From: Bacteroidales bacterium
Lineage (GTDB): Bacteria; Bacteroidota; Bacteroidia; Bacteroidales; UBA932
NCBI GenBank assembly: GCA_022508605.1
Contig: JAFLUX010000023.1
Span: 1 to 32,995, forward strand
Length of the DNA stretch: 32,995 bases
Reading direction: 5' to 3'
A model generated the notes under the pieces. That model did no database searches. It was not told the origin of the DNA and saw nothing but the letters and a program-made list of their open reading frames with translations. A program made the position numbers and the translations under genes. How positions within the stretch are numbered: the first letter of the stretch is position 1; the number at the start of each line of letters is the position of its first letter. This document shows positions 1 to 6,627 of the stretch, one piece after another.

Positions 1-41
1 AATCGTAAATAATGCAGGCTGAAACAAATGTTTTTACGATT
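1..41. repeat. 9-bp perfect inverted repeat at window edge
   Basis: AATCGTAAA at 1-9 is exactly mirrored by TTTACGATT at 33-41, with a 23-nt loop. It could be the terminator of a gene left of the window, but the left arm begins at the first base, so the stem may be longer. No T-run follows directly. Confidence 0.35.
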
Positions 42-310
42 CTTATATATAAGATGATTTTTATAGCATGGCTACGCCTATGATGCCAACGATATGCCGC
101 AGTGCTGTTATAGGCCAAAGCCGGGCAGCACCGAATGTATCAACTCTTTCAGCCCAAGTTATTACATTGAAGCCATAAACACAAAAAACTTTTGTAAAAG
201 TGAGGTCCTATATGAAATCGCTAAAGTACTCTATCACCAATGGCCCTACACTTAAACAATCGGTATCCAGCTTCAGGGTGGGCAACGTTAGGTAAAAAAT
301 AATACGCCTA

Positions 311-347
311 ACAACACTCAGAGTACAATAATGATTCTGAATGTTGT
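311..347 (-). terminator. Candidate terminator of the SUMF1-fold lipoprotein gene
   Basis: Arms at 311-322 and 336-347 pair over 12 positions with one mismatch (ACAACA/TGTTGT, then TCAGA/TCTGA); the loop is 13 nt. On the minus strand it lies 29 nt past the stop at 376 and is followed by an AT-rich tail that includes TTTTTT. On the plus strand ATTTTT follows directly, so it could work in both directions. Confidence 0.5.
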
Positions 348-375
348 ATTTTTAAAAATCACGTAGTAATACTAT

Positions 376-1110
376 CTAACGCTCATCGCATGCACAGTCC
401 TCAACCAGACGAAATCCCAAGCAGTAATTTCTCAAGTCTGAACTACCCTTCCCTCGATTAGGAATACGTACGTATTTTTTACTACTTAACCAGCATCCAC
501 CACGATATACTTTAATCGTCGAGTCAAGATTCTCGCTTCCCGGTCGCAATCTTCGAGCATAGGACAGGCTATCATAAACATCATTACACCACTCATAAAC
601 ATTCCCAAGCATATCATAAATTCCTAACTCATTTGGTTGTAGCGTTCCAACCCTGTGGCTTATACTTTCAGAGTTTTCCACGAACCATGCCGTCTCATAT
701 ATATTCAATAAACATTCTTTAGACAATTTATTGTTTCCACCAGATGCTGCATATTCCCACTCAATCTCACTCGGAAGACGGAAAGAATGTCCTGTGATAC
801 TATTCAACTTTTTTATGAATAATTGTACATCATCCCATGAAACACATTCAACGGGGCGTTCATCACCTTTGAACATCGAAGGGTTTTTACCCATCACCCG
901 TTTCCATTGCTTCTGAGTGACCTCAAATCGCCCGACATAAAAACTATTTACAGAAACTTCATGCACAGGAGCTTCATCTGGATCAGCCTCATACTCGTCA
1001 CTTCCCATTATAAAATCACCACCTTCAACAAAAACCATATCAATATCATAATCATCAGGAACACAAGCCATCCCAATACAGATTATCAATATGAAGCTGA
1101 TTATTCTCAT
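376..1110 (-). CDS. SUMF1/FGE-fold lipoprotein (formylglycine-generating enzyme family)
   Basis: This 244-residue protein starts with a short lipoprotein signal ending in the lipobox GMAC (Cys16), so it is probably anchored in the cell envelope. An upstream in-frame start at 1194 would bury this signal, and AGGT sits just upstream of the 1110 start, so I prefer 1110. The rest is one SUMF1 (FGE-sulfatase) domain. Visible hallmarks are an early G-G-x-F-x-M-G-S, the block EVTQKQWKRVMG, FRLPSEIEWEYAA, LGNVYEWC, YRGGCW and the terminal LGFRLV. True formylglycine-generating enzymes need a cysteine pair shortly after the RGG motif. Here that stretch reads LSSKKYVRIPNRG without cysteines, so aerobic sulfatase-activating chemistry is unlikely. 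Members without these cysteines are often structural or binding proteins. It lies in AT-rich DNA and no sulfatase gene is nearby. Confidence 0.8.
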   Translation of the reverse strand: MRIISFILIICIGMACVPDDYDIDMVFVEGGDFIMGSDEYEADPDEAPVHEVSVNSFYVGRFEVTQKQWKRVMGKNPSMFKGDERPVECVSWDDVQLFIKKLNSITGHSFRLPSEIEWEYAASGGNNKLSKECLLNIYETAWFVENSESISHRVGTLQPNELGIYDMLGNVYEWCNDVYDSLSYARRLRPGSENLDSTIKVYRGGCWLSSKKYVRIPNRGKGSSDLRNYCLGFRLVEDCACDER

Positions 1111-1310
1111 ATGGTTACCTAAATTACACATAACTATAGTACTAATTGATACGCGATTCCCGGATAAACGGCAAGGGGTGATATTTATTCTCATTATCAG
1201 AATTCACATTGTCATTACTATTCCCATATGATTACCACATTTTTCTGCGTGCTAATAGGGAAACCATGCAACAACACCATAAATAGGAATACTCATCAGA
1301 ACAAAAAATA

Positions 1311-1349
1311 AGTGACCAAAAGTTTATAACTGTGTATCTTTTGGTCACT
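1311..1349 (-). terminator. Strong intrinsic terminator of the small-exported-protein operon
   Basis: A perfect 12-bp inverted repeat, AGTGACCAAAAG at 1311-1322 and CTTTTGGTCACT at 1338-1349, encloses a 15-nt loop. Read on the minus strand it begins 17 nt after the stop at 1367 and is followed by TATTTTTTG. This is a textbook rho-independent terminator closing the operon that starts at 2253. Confidence 0.85.
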
Positions 1350-1366
1350 CAAAATTCTAATCAGAA

Positions 1367-1525
1367 CTAATTGTCAATGAGATTTCGCAAAAAAGTACCC
1401 GCGCCATACCCAACATTATACGCATCCTCCTCTGACATATTTGCGAAAACAGAGCACGAATTCAATGAAAGTGCAATCGCAAATATTGCAACACAAGCAG
1501 ATAAGTTCCTGAATAAATTTTTCAT
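1367..1525 (-). CDS. Small lipoprotein, 52 residues
   Basis: A short reading frame encodes 52 residues starting MKNLFRNLSACVAIFAIALS. It has a basic N-terminus, a hydrophobic core and a lipobox ending LNSC (Cys24), so the mature lipoprotein would be only about 29 residues. The mature part, with NVGYGAGTFLRNL, has no family I can name. Its start lies 24 nt past the stop of the gene upstream and its stop is 17 nt before a strong terminator, so it is the third gene of an operon with the two small exported proteins at 1550 and 1888. Reality is supported by the lipoprotein signal, the position and the terminator. A 60-codon frame on the opposite strand over the same bases is its shadow. Confidence 0.7.
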   Translation of the reverse strand: MKNLFRNLSACVAIFAIALSLNSCSVFANMSEEDAYNVGYGAGTFLRNLIDN

Positions 1526-1549
1526 AATAGTGACATTTTTCTTTCTAAA

Positions 1550-1855
1550 CTAAAAATAATATTGCTTCCCATCACCCCCACTAAACATCCATTTAAATCC
1601 ACTTTTATTGGACTCCTTCAATGTGCGCCAAGCCCCATTAAAACGTATTTGATAATTACCGTAATCATCATAGCGCAATTGATATGTAGCACTTGGTAGA
1701 GTTACTTTAACGTGTCCACCAAAACCATAAAGCTTTCCCGTATAAGAATCACCGGTTGAGCAGATAACAGTTTCTAAAAAAATAGGCTTGGCACCGGCAA
1801 TTTCCGTTGTCACCAAAAGCCCAAACAATGGAATAAGAAATAATAATTTTTTCAT
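1550..1855 (-). CDS. Small exported protein of unknown function
   Basis: The 101-residue product has a clear signal peptide (MKKLLFLIPLFGLLVTTEIAGA, likely cut after AGA), leaving a mature domain of roughly 80 residues rich in aromatic and glycine residues. Repeated short strand-like segments (KVTLPSATYQLRYDD, NYQIRFNGAW, FKWMFSGG) suggest a small all-beta fold. I do not recognise the family. The mature part has one cysteine. The start is 32 nt past the stop of the gene at 1888, in the same direction, consistent with one transcript. The AT-rich codon use matches its neighbours and differs from the genes after 2.9 kb. Confidence 0.65.
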   Translation of the reverse strand: MKKLLFLIPLFGLLVTTEIAGAKPIFLETVICSTGDSYTGKLYGFGGHVKVTLPSATYQLRYDDYGNYQIRFNGAWRTLKESNKSGFKWMFSGGDGKQYYF

Positions 1856-1887
1856 ATAACTTAATGTATTAAGAGTTTTTACTTATT

Positions 1888-2253
1888 TCACCTTGTTTTA
1901 TATTGATAACCATTGTAGCTCAAGGAAACAACCGAGCCGCCATACAGTCTACATTTGCAGGCTACTCTGTGTGTTTCACCACCATTATCAACGAAATAGA
2001 TAAACAACCAATTACCCTCATCTTCAATACTATATGTGCCTTCGCATGCTATATTGTCGCCTTGTGTCAACAAACACTTCCCATTAGGATATAATGTAAT
2101 ACACTCATTACTCCAATAAAGCCGAACTGTCTTCCTTACAACTATAGCATCCGCAGAAGTCGGCACAACAGACATCAGGGTTGGCCCATAATTAGAGGCA
2201 AGACCACTGCTGCAAATCATACATACACCTAAGAGAATAAACAATCGTTTCAT
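1888..2253 (-). CDS. Small exported protein of unknown function
   Basis: A 121-residue product with a signal peptide (MKRLFILLGVCMICSSGLAS, likely cut near GLA-SN). The mature part contains a segment like lipocalin-type or META-like small beta proteins (ECITLYPNGKCLL, GTYSIEDEGNWLFIYF, SVVSLSYNGYQY): a glycine-terminated strand, then a stretch that reports stored or printed values in such folds. This resemblance is only by pattern. Four cysteines in the mature part could form disulfides in the periplasm. It is the first gene after the promoter at 2367-2397, with a leader of about 105 nt, and heads the operon that continues through 1550 and 1367. Confidence 0.65.
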   Translation of the reverse strand: MKRLFILLGVCMICSSGLASNYGPTLMSVVPTSADAIVVRKTVRLYWSNECITLYPNGKCLLTQGDNIACEGTYSIEDEGNWLFIYFVDNGGETHRVACKCRLYGGSVVSLSYNGYQYKTR

Positions 2254-2284
2254 ATTACTATATTGTTATTAAAAATTAAGAAAA

Positions 2285-2341
2285 ACTGCCTACCTTTGTC
2301 GGTAGAATTAGAGTAAATATAACCGATTTTGGGTCGGCAGT
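2285..2341 (-). promoter_or_regulatory. Structured leader hairpin ahead of the small-exported-protein operon
   Basis: Arms 2285-2294 and 2332-2341 pair over ten positions with one mismatch. An inner stem pairs 2299-2303 with 2322-2326, leaving an 18-nt apical loop. In the minus-strand transcript the hairpin is directly followed by TTTTCTTAATTTTT, then the start codon at 2253 about 30 nt on. The shape resembles an intrinsic terminator placed inside the leader, so attenuation is possible. Function is inference. Confidence 0.45.
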
Positions 2342-2366
2342 CTTTCTTTCATGTTGTTTTACCGTG

Positions 2367-2397
2367 CAAAGTTAGACATTTTTCGGTAGCAAACAAA
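2367..2397 (-). promoter_or_regulatory. Bacteroidota-type promoter for the 2253-1367 operon
   Basis: On the minus strand TTTG (2397-2394) is followed after 19 nt by TAACTTTG (2374-2367), matching the primary sigma factor consensus of Bacteroidota (TTTG, 19-21 nt, TAnnTTTG). Transcription would begin near 2360. A second TTTG at 2393-2390 overlaps but has poorer spacing. The divergent regulator gene starts at 2484, so its protein could bind in this interval. Confidence 0.75.
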
Positions 2398-2483
2398 TAT
2401 TTTTTTTGTTTTTTACTTGTTTTTTGGTAGCCGGGCATTATTGGTTATACAATAATAGTACGCAAGAAAAAACAAAAAAAGAA

Positions 2484-2861
2484 ATGGATTTCCTCAAAGA
2501 TGAGTTAACAGCAGTTCGAGAAAGAATAAATCGATTGTTAAAAGAAAGGGGAATTACCCAAAATGCGGTAGCAGCTGGAAACGCGCCAGCACAAAAGAGA
2601 ATCAACAGCCAACTAAGCCACGGTGCCAGCCTTTCTGTTGATACCTTACTTCGTGTTTTAGCAGCTTGTCCGGATGTCTCTGCTGACTGGCTGCTGAAAG
2701 GTGCCACAAACAATAGCCTAAATACTGAGAGTTCAAGAACGATATATAAGGTACAATCACAGGAAGACCAGAGAGTCCTATCAGAACCTTTTGTAAAAGA
2801 ATTATTAGACAAAAAGGACAAACAAATCCAATTGCTTATGGAATTGCTTAAATGCAAATAA
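2484..2861 (+). CDS. XRE-family helix-turn-helix regulator
   Basis: The 125-residue product begins MDFLKDELTAVRERINRLLK. An upstream in-frame ATG at 2406 adds 26 residues of poor, non-helical sequence inside the promoter region, so 2484 is preferred. Residues about 5-70 form a Cro/CI-like helix-turn-helix: amphipathic first helix, GITQNAVAAG as the second helix with its turn, NSQLSHG as the recognition region, then TLLRVLAACPDVSADWLL, a typical closing segment. The C-terminus (about 95-125) is charged and helical (KELLDKKDKQIQLLMELLK) and probably dimerises as a coiled coil. It diverges from the small-exported-protein operon, suggesting it controls that operon or itself. GGTAG-containing motifs in the interval (2301, 2385, 2425) are possible operator parts, unproven. 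Confidence 0.8.
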   Translation: MDFLKDELTAVRERINRLLKERGITQNAVAAGNAPAQKRINSQLSHGASLSVDTLLRVLAACPDVSADWLLKGATNNSLNTESSRTIYKVQSQEDQRVLSEPFVKELLDKKDKQIQLLMELLKCK

Positions 2862-2901
2862 AGTACAACTAACGTATTATGCCAGGTACAGATAACACTC
2901 C

Positions 2902-5334
2902 ATGACCATGAAACGTATATTCCTCATCATTGCGGCGCAGGTCCTCACCGCCATGCTGTTTGCAGCAGAAGAAGGGGCCATGCATGCCAATCCAAAGGCA
3001 GCCCCCGAAGCCACCGTAGTGTGCGGCAATGCCCGCTTTACCGTACTCACAGACCGTCTCATCCGCATGGAATGGTCGGAAGACGGCATTTTTGAAGACA
3101 GGGCCAGCCTTGCCGTAATCAACCGCGAACTACCCGTGCCTGCGTTCCGGACCGGGAAGAAAGGCGACGGCGTCACAATAGCGACAGGGAAAGTCACGCT
3201 GAGCTACAGCGGCGGCAAATTCTGCAGGGACAACCTCTGCGTGAGCTTCAAACTCAACGGAAAGACCAGGACATGGCGTCCGGGAGACTCCCCCGACGGC
3301 AATCTGAAGGGAACCACGCGCACTCTCGACGGCTGTCTCGGATACGAGCGTCTGAGCCATACCGAGAAAGAGCTGGAATACGGCCTGATATCCCGTGACG
3401 GCTGGGCCGTAGTGGACGAAAGTTCGCGCCACCTGCTGCAGCGGGATGAGTCAGACTGGCAGGAATGGGTATGCGAAAGGCCTGCCGGAGAGCGCATCGA
3501 CTGGTATATCTTCGCCTACGGGCACGACTATCTGGACGCCCTGAAAGATTTCACCAAGATAGCCGGGAATGTGCCTCTGCCGCCCAAGTACGTGTTCGGA
3601 TATTGGTGGAGCCGCTACTGGATATACACCGATGAGGAGATACTGCAACTCGCCGACGACATGCGTTCCAGGGGCATCCCCGCTGACGTGTTCATAATAG
3701 ACATGGACTGGCACGAGACCTGGAAGCCCATGCAGGAGAGGCTCGGCAGCGACGAATTCGGACAGCGCCGCGGATGGACGGGATATACCTGGAACAGAGA
3801 CCTCATACCCGATCCGGAAGGCCTGCTGCACGACCTGCACAAGAAAGGCTTCAAGACTGCGCTCAACCTCCATCCGGCATCGGGAATACGGCCTTACGAA
3901 GAATGCTACGAACGCTTCGTGGCAGACTATCTGTCCAGAACCGACGACTACGACGGACCGGAAGGATACATCTATCCCGAAGGCGGATATACATACGCCG
4001 GCAACAACGCCCCCAAGGGCAAGGCGGGATACAGGGCCCCGGTCCCGTTCCGTCTGGACCAGCAGGCCTGGGCAGATGCCTATTTCAACTCCGTAATACG
4101 CCCGATGGAGAAGCTGGGCGTGGATTTCTGGTGGCTCGACTGGCAGCAGTGGCGCCAGAGCAAGTATGTAAGCGGGCTGTCCAATACGTTCTGGTGCAAC
4201 TATGCCTTCTGGAACGACAAGGTCAGGCAGACCCGCTCCGACGGGCATGACGCGCCCCGTCCACTCATATATCACAGGTGGGGAGGCCTCGGCAGCCACC
4301 GCTACCAGCTCGGTTTTTCAGGCGACACTTATGACGAGTGGTCGGTGCTGAAGTTCCTCCCCTACTTCACGGCAACGGCCTCCAACGTTTGTTACGGCTA
4401 CTGGGGACACGACATAGGCGGGCACATGCAGCTCAAGGAGCACACCCGTCCCCGTGACCCGGAGATGTTCGTCCGGTGGATGCAGTTCGGAGTGTTCACC
4501 CCGATTTTCAAGACCCACTCCACGCAGACGGCCAACCTCGACTGCCGCATCTGGTCATATCCGGAGCAGTACGACGCCCTCAAGGAGGCCATAGAGCTGC
4601 GCTACGCCCTGAGTCCCTACATCTACGATGCGGCGCGGCAGACCACGGAGACCGGAGTGTCGATATGCCGCCCCCTCTACTATTACCACCCGGAGGAAGA
4701 TGCTGCCTACGAATGGAAGGGCGAATACTATTTCGGCGACAATATCATAGCCACCGCCATCACGGAGCCCGTGAGCGGGCAGGAAGGCTCGGCGCCGCTC
4801 AGCATCTGGCTGCCAAAGGGCAGCGAGTGGTACGACGTATCGCACTCTATGCTGCTCGCCGGAGGCAAGTCATATACACTGGATTTCAGACTGGAGCAGA
4901 ACCCTTGGTTCGTCCGCGGAGGGGCCGTGATTCCTCTTGCGGAAGAAGGGATAAGCAACCTGCAGGGAGTGTCCAATGTTCTCAGGCTCATGATAGTGCC
5001 CGGAAAAGCCCCCTGCAGCATAGTGCATTACGAGGATGACGGCATATCGCAGAACTATGAAAGGGAGCATGCGCTGACCCGCATCGAAAAAAGCACGGCC
5101 GGACGCAAGACCACACTCAGGATAGGCGCGCGCGAAGGAGGCTTCAAAGGGGCGCCCGAGAGCCGGCGCATAACGATTCAGATGGAAGGAGTCGGCGCCG
5201 CACCCTCTTCAGTACGCCTCAACGGCAGTCCTCTTCCGGCGGAAAGCGTCTGCGCGAAGAAAGAAGGCAGATTGATTATAAACCTGCCCGAAAGTCCTGC
5301 GACGGAAGAACTTACAGTGGAAATCGCTTTATAG
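2902..5334 (+). CDS. GH31 family glycoside hydrolase, exported
   Basis: An 810-residue secreted enzyme expected to act on alpha-linked sugars by the retaining mechanism of GH31. A signal peptide (MKRIFLIIAAQVLTAMLFAA) follows; the start may be ATG 2902 or 2908. Order: N-terminal galactose-mutarotase-like domain (about 35-215), TIM barrel (about 225-575), then C-terminal beta domains with YEDDGISQNYERE typical of DUF5110. In the barrel, VFIIDMDWHETW carries the conserved D267-x-D269 pair. The nucleophile position is D413 in FWWLDWQQW, where classic members have W-x-D-M-N-E, and the acid/base is D475 in GFSGDTYDEW. The altered nucleophile motif points to a less-studied subfamily, so I do not name a substrate. 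It is the first GC-rich gene after the AT-rich block. Its stop overlaps the converging phosphatase gene by 6 nt. Confidence 0.9.
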   Translation: MTMKRIFLIIAAQVLTAMLFAAEEGAMHANPKAAPEATVVCGNARFTVLTDRLIRMEWSEDGIFEDRASLAVINRELPVPAFRTGKKGDGVTIATGKVTLSYSGGKFCRDNLCVSFKLNGKTRTWRPGDSPDGNLKGTTRTLDGCLGYERLSHTEKELEYGLISRDGWAVVDESSRHLLQRDESDWQEWVCERPAGERIDWYIFAYGHDYLDALKDFTKIAGNVPLPPKYVFGYWWSRYWIYTDEEILQLADDMRSRGIPADVFIIDMDWHETWKPMQERLGSDEFGQRRGWTGYTWNRDLIPDPEGLLHDLHKKGFKTALNLHPASGIRPYEECYERFVADYLSRTDDYDGPEGYIYPEGGYTYAGNNAPKGKAGYRAPVPFRLDQQAWADAYFNSVIRPMEKLGVDFWWLDWQQWRQSKYVSGLSNTFWCNYAFWNDKVRQTRSDGHDAPRPLIYHRWGGLGSHRYQLGFSGDTYDEWSVLKFLPYFTATASNVCYGYWGHDIGGHMQLKEHTRPRDPEMFVRWMQFGVFTPIFKTHSTQTANLDCRIWSYPEQYDALKEAIELRYALSPYIYDAARQTTETGVSICRPLYYYHPEEDAAYEWKGEYYFGDNIIATAITEPVSGQEGSAPLSIWLPKGSEWYDVSHSMLLAGGKSYTLDFRLEQNPWFVRGGAVIPLAEEGISNLQGVSNVLRLMIVPGKAPCSIVHYEDDGISQNYEREHALTRIEKSTAGRKTTLRIGAREGGFKGAPESRRITIQMEGVGAAPSSVRLNGSPLPAESVCAKKEGRLIINLPESPATEELTVEIAL

Positions 5335-6627
5335 CAGGTATCCGGGGGCGATTCCCTCGGATGCCGCCTTCCCTGCATTTACGGCATCTTTCATGCGCTT
5401 GCGTATGTCTTCAAGCCTGTAGAAAGCGCCGTCCTTGGCATCGAGACCCTTCAGGTTCAGCACACAGCTGCCCGGAGGGTCTTCGAGTGTAATGGGAGGA
5501 AGTTCTTTCAGCTGCCGCCACCTCGGATATACCAGACGGAGCCGCACGCGCTGCTTCCCGTCCACGGACCAACGCTCAAAAAGCAGTTTGGAGCCTATGG
5601 GCGTGTTCTTTTCTATGGAGTCTTCCAGTTCGAAAGGCTCGACCCCGAGGGCCGTCAGCACACTGAGTATCGTAGAATCATGGCCGCACAGGAAGCTGAA
5701 CAGGCGTCCCTTGCGCCCCAACTCGGACGAGATGGTGCGTATGGCTCCCCTTCCAGTAACGGCACAGACCACCGGCACGGCAAATTCATGCTCCATATAT
5801 ACTTCCTTTATATCGGAAATACTTTTCCAGTCTTCTATTGAAACCTCGTGGCCGAAAGCCGCCTTCAAGGGGTCCTGCTCTTCATAGAATTGAAGCACGA
5901 GGGCGTCGCTGGCGCTCAGTGCCGCCCTCGGCACTCCTTTTATCCTCGGCTCGAGCCCCTGCTCATCGAAAACCTCCACCGGACCTGCGGAAAGATGCTC
6001 CCCGTGCACTTTGTAATACGGGGAGTTTTCATAGTCGAGTATCCTCTCCATCACCGCGAATCCGCGGGCGAGACTGTCGAAGCCCGCCTTCCCGGGCACA
6101 TCCTCCCTCTCCCTGGCCGCCTCGGCGCGGAATGCATCCGTAGACGTCCACAGGATGGGAAGAAAGTTCACGTCGAGAATACCGGGCTTGTACTTGATTC
6201 TTATATCTGCGGCAGGCATCATCCCGCTTGCAAAACAACGGGCCGTGGCAACAGTGCGCTGGAGGCTGTTGGCATAGAAGAACGCCTCTCGACGGCAGGG
6301 CTGCCAATTGACGGGAATCAGCCCCTCGTCTTCAAGCCAGAGCCTGAAATACTGCCCCATCATGGTCTCTGATACGGCCCCTTTCAGGGTAAGCTCTCCG
6401 GAGGGCACCGACCAGTCATGCCACATATCGCCATGGGGAGTGATACTGTCGAGCACAGACCCGTACAGGGTGAGCGGGGTGCGTATGTTGTGGCGACTCA
6501 GGACCACCACCTGTTCAAGCCGGCATCCTCCATCAGGCCTTTCCGCCGCCCTTTCAAAAGGACGGCGATGGCATGAGACGAGCAGCGACGCCGCAAAAAG
6601 AGCGGCCGGGATGAGCCATTTTTTCAT
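5329..6627 (-). CDS. Histidine acid phosphatase-like lipoprotein
   Basis: A 432-residue lipoprotein of the histidine phosphatase superfamily, branch 2 (phytase, MINPP, acid glucose phosphatase). The signal MKKWLIPAALFAASLLVSC ends in the lipobox LVSC (Cys19). The catalytic motif is RHNIRTP at 45-51, with His46 as phosphate acceptor; the usual form is RHGxRxP, so Gly is replaced by Asn. The C-terminal motif is GHDSTI with His316-Asp317, where relatives have HDTN or HAE. Family knowledge suggests removal of phosphate from sugar or inositol phosphates outside the cytoplasm. The start is ATG 6627, sharing one base with the TGA of the flavoprotein gene upstream (TGATG), which implies translational coupling. 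The frame stays open upstream to 7167, but that part lies out of frame inside the flavoprotein gene and is spurious. Confidence 0.85.
   Translation of the reverse strand: MKKWLIPAALFAASLLVSCHRRPFERAAERPDGGCRLEQVVVLSRHNIRTPLTLYGSVLDSITPHGDMWHDWSVPSGELTLKGAVSETMMGQYFRLWLEDEGLIPVNWQPCRREAFFYANSLQRTVATARCFASGMMPAADIRIKYKPGILDVNFLPILWTSTDAFRAEAAREREDVPGKAGFDSLARGFAVMERILDYENSPYYKVHGEHLSAGPVEVFDEQGLEPRIKGVPRAALSASDALVLQFYEEQDPLKAAFGHEVSIEDWKSISDIKEVYMEHEFAVPVVCAVTGRGAIRTISSELGRKGRLFSFLCGHDSTILSVLTALGVEPFELEDSIEKNTPIGSKLLFERWSVDGKQRVRLRLVYPRWRQLKELPPITLEDPPGSCVLNLKGLDAKDGAFYRLEDIRKRMKDAVNAGKAASEGIAPGYLL

Larger units (their letters stand above)
1..375. other. AT-rich stretch without a supportable gene
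   Basis: I see no credible coding region here. The minus strand is open from 207 down to 64 (48 codons, bounded by stops) and reads like plausible protein, for example VITWAERVDTFGAAR. It has no start codon near its upstream end, so I treat it as a possible gene remnant or chance. The stretch also holds two inverted repeats, at 1-41 and 311-347, described separately. Base composition matches the AT-rich genes to its right, not the GC-rich DNA after 2.9 kb. Confidence 0.5.

Noticed and set aside
64..207. Minus-strand open stretch with protein-like sequence
   Set aside because: No start codon near its upstream end and only 48 codons; kept as a possible remnant, not called as a gene.
1371..1553. 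Plus-strand 60-codon frame
   Set aside because: It is antisense to the 52-residue lipoprotein, which has a signal, operon position and terminator; the plus frame has no such support.
2291..2298. TACCTTTG as a rightward promoter for the XRE gene
   Set aside because: It fits the -7 box, but the only TTG upstream is 25 nt away and the gene starts 186 nt downstream; the octamer is better explained as part of the leader hairpin arm.
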